A stretch of 64,000 nucleotides of DNA from CAIWHR01 sp963811685 (GTDB taxonomy: Bacteria > Pseudomonadota > Gammaproteobacteria > Burkholderiales > Casimicrobiaceae): assembly GCA_963811685.1 (NCBI GenBank), contig CAWESK010000015.1, positions 1 through 64,000 on the forward strand, given 5' to 3'. Below the pieces are notes generated by a model that saw nothing but the letters and a program-made list of their open reading frames with translations, was not told the DNA's origin and made no database searches. The position numbers and the translations under genes are program-made. Below are positions 62,760-64,000 of the stretch, in pieces; positions within the stretch are counted from its first letter, which is position 1; the number at the start of each line of letters is the position of its first letter.

Positions 62760-62927
62760 ATGGACCGCTTCTCGCCCGAATTCGCGCAACACTGGCTCAC
62801 CGAGCGATCGGGTTCGATCGACGGTGGCGCCGTGGAGCGTCGCGCCGACGAGTCGCCGTCACCGGCGCAACAGGAAGCGCTGGACGCCTTGGCCGAGCGG
62901 GTATCCGCGGCGCGCAGCGTGTACTGA
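62760..62927 (+). CDS. Possible 55-residue small protein in the sigma54 unit
   Basis: ATG 62760 opens MDRFSPEFAQHWLTERSGSI and ends SAARSVY at TGA 62925-62927. It is acidic and soluble, with a helical second half (PAQQEALDALAERVSAAR). I do not recognise a family. The AGGAG at 62734-62738 is 21 bases away, too far for an ideal ribosome site. A one-base insertion near 62923 would extend the frame through IIGDATDDCTSLPAHWPALE to TAA at 62990-62992. Coding status is uncertain. Confidence 0.4.
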   Translation: MDRFSPEFAQHWLTERSGSIDGGAVERRADESPSPAQQEALDALAERVSAARSVY

Positions 62928-63031
62928 TTATCGGAGACGCTACCGACGATTGCACATCCTTGCCGGCGCATTGGCCGGCTCTCGAACAGTAACCGGAGCG
63001 CTGCTGGCGGTCCGGCCGATCGATCCCCCTT

Positions 63032-63064
63032 GCCCGCTATCTTCCTCCCGGCGGGCTTTTTTTT
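63032..63064 (+). terminator. Intrinsic terminator of the sigma54 unit
   Basis: Stem GCCCGC (63032-63037) with GCGGGC (63051-63056), 13-base loop, then eight T (63057-63064). It lies 22 bases before the end of convergent thyA and ends the predicted GlrR-controlled transcript. Confidence 0.85.
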
Positions 63065-63085
63065 GGCGTCTTCGCCGCGCGACCT

Positions 63086-63880
63086 CTACACGGCGACCGG
63101 AGCCTTGATCGCGGGCTGCGGATTGTAGTCGACGAATTCGATGTCCTCGAACGCGTAGTCGAAGATCGTCGGCGGCCGGCGACGGAGCACGAGGCGGGGC
63201 AGCGGGCCCGGCGTGCGCGCAAGCTGGGTATCGACCTGCTCCAGGTGATTGAGGTAGAGGTGACAGTCGCCGCCGGTCCAGACGAAATCGCCGACCCCGA
63301 GATCGCATTGCTGCGCGACCATGTGCGTCAGGAGCGCGTACGACGCGATGTTGAAAGGCACGCCGAGGAAGATGTCGCAGCTTCGCTGATAGAGCTGGCA
63401 GGAGAGGCGGCCGCCGGCGACGTAGAACTGGAAGAGCAGGTGACACGGCGGCAGCTTCATCCGCGGAATGTCGCCGACGTTCCAAGCCGATACGATGAGC
63501 CGCCGCGAATCGGGATTGCGCTTGATCTCCGCGACGACGTTGGCGATCTGGTCGATGTGCGAGCCGTCGGGCGCCGGCCAGTTGCGCCACTGATAGCCGT
63601 AGACCGGGCCGAGATCGCCATTCGCGTCGGCCCATTCGTCCCAGATCGTCACGCCGGCCGCCTGCAGCGAGCGGACGTTCGTCTCGCCGCGCAGAAACCA
63701 GAGGAGCTCGTGGATGATCGACTTCGTGTGCACCCTTTTGGTCGTCAGCAGCGGAAACCCGGCACGCAGATCGAAGCGCATCTGATAGCCGAGCACGGAC
63801 AGCGTGCCGGTTCCGGTGCGGTCGGATTTGCGGTCGCCGTGCTCGCGGACGTGCCGCATGAAGTCGAGGTATTGGCGCAT
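63086..63880 (-). CDS. thyA: Thymidylate synthase
   Basis: A 264-residue enzyme making dTMP from dUMP with methylene-tetrahydrofolate. Active-site Cys146 in MKLPPCHLLFQ, the dUMP phosphate-binding arginines (RTGTGT, RRLIVSAWN), YQRSCDIFLGVPFNIASYALL and the C-terminal APVAV are all in place. Same length as E. coli ThyA and intact. Dihydrofolate reductase, which regenerates its cofactor, is 4.4 kb away on the same strand. Confidence 0.97.
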   Translation of the reverse strand: MRQYLDFMRHVREHGDRKSDRTGTGTLSVLGYQMRFDLRAGFPLLTTKRVHTKSIIHELLWFLRGETNVRSLQAAGVTIWDEWADANGDLGPVYGYQWRNWPAPDGSHIDQIANVVAEIKRNPDSRRLIVSAWNVGDIPRMKLPPCHLLFQFYVAGGRLSCQLYQRSCDIFLGVPFNIASYALLTHMVAQQCDLGVGDFVWTGGDCHLYLNHLEQVDTQLARTPGPLPRLVLRRRPPTIFDYAFEDIEFVDYNPQPAIKAPVAV

Positions 63881-64000
63881 CGGAGGGGCCTGATGGAAGC
63901 GCTGCCGGCGGGATTGTAGCTTGACCTCCGACCGTTCGTCGGAGAATCCGGCGCCCGGCGGCCGGACGGGTTGACAAGGCGAAATCCGGACCCTTAGTAT

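Larger units (their letters stand above)
62732..63064 (+). ncRNA. Predicted sigma54-dependent transcript, sRNA or small mRNA
   Basis: Inferred RNA of about 330 bases from the sigma54 start (about 62732) to the T-run of the terminator at 63032-63064. In enterobacteria the same control elements drive the sRNA GlmY; there is no recognisable GlmY sequence here. It contains a 55-residue reading frame at 62760-62927 with a poorly placed Shine-Dalgarno, so the product could be RNA or peptide. Confidence 0.5.

Overview
The window is high-GC DNA from a betaproteobacterium of the Burkholderiales type. The placement rests on gene order: recN-nadK facing hrcA-hemH-grpE-dnaK-dnaJ, and a tRNA-Leu-queA-tgt-yajC-secD-secF run, together with class I fumarase, 180-kDa NAD-glutamate dehydrogenase and a glrK-qseG-glrR set. 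There is no rRNA, CRISPR array, phage or transposase. I cannot name the genus.

Layout: 0-4.3 kb holds a c-di-GMP enzyme (frameshifted), an outer-membrane barrel and a cupredoxin. 4.4-6.5 kb is a UvrD-like helicase. 6.6-9.8 kb is a KaiC-like ATPase plus hybrid kinase module, bounded on both sides by copies of the doxX 3' end. 9.8-12.8 kb is a bufferin-type RiPP operon (zf-HC2 protein, bufA, bufB, bufC, doxX), with two matching ECF-like promoters and an internal terminator after the precursor gene. 12.9-16.8 kb holds an endonuclease-like gene, clsB and an Atm1-type ABC exporter. 16.9-18.8 kb holds PBP7, msrB and a small secreted protein. 18.8-28.3 kb is DNA repair, NAD kinase and the heat-shock cluster with two sigma32 promoters. 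28.3-35 kb is a flavoprotein, 8-oxoguanine deaminase, a solute-binding protein, a MocA-like transferase and a second c-di-GMP enzyme. 35.3-41.9 kb is central metabolism (fumarase, acs, GST, purB) and a DedA protein. 42-47.8 kb is the Sec/queuosine operon with tRNA-Leu. 47.9-57.3 kb is a sulfatase, NAD-GDH and a fragmented LamG/sugar-dehydrogenase/FG-GAP protein. 57.5-64 kb is a DUF4337 protein, folA, glrK-qseG-glrR, a sigma54-controlled intergenic unit and thyA.

The most interesting stretch is 62.5-63.06 kb, just downstream of glrR. Two perfect TGTC-N10-GACA sites flank a perfect IHF consensus and are followed by a canonical sigma54 promoter. A short unit (RNA or 55-residue protein) follows, closed by an intrinsic terminator. 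This is the architecture that controls the sRNA GlmY in enterobacteria, here in a betaproteobacterium with an unrecognised product.

A second theme is sequence integrity. At least a dozen conserved genes (secD, recN, grpE, purB, queA, msrB and others) need one or more frameshifts to read through. In a set of otherwise normal housekeeping genes this looks more like uncorrected indels in the assembly than real decay. Frameshifted genes are annotated across their full extent, with the approximate break points given.
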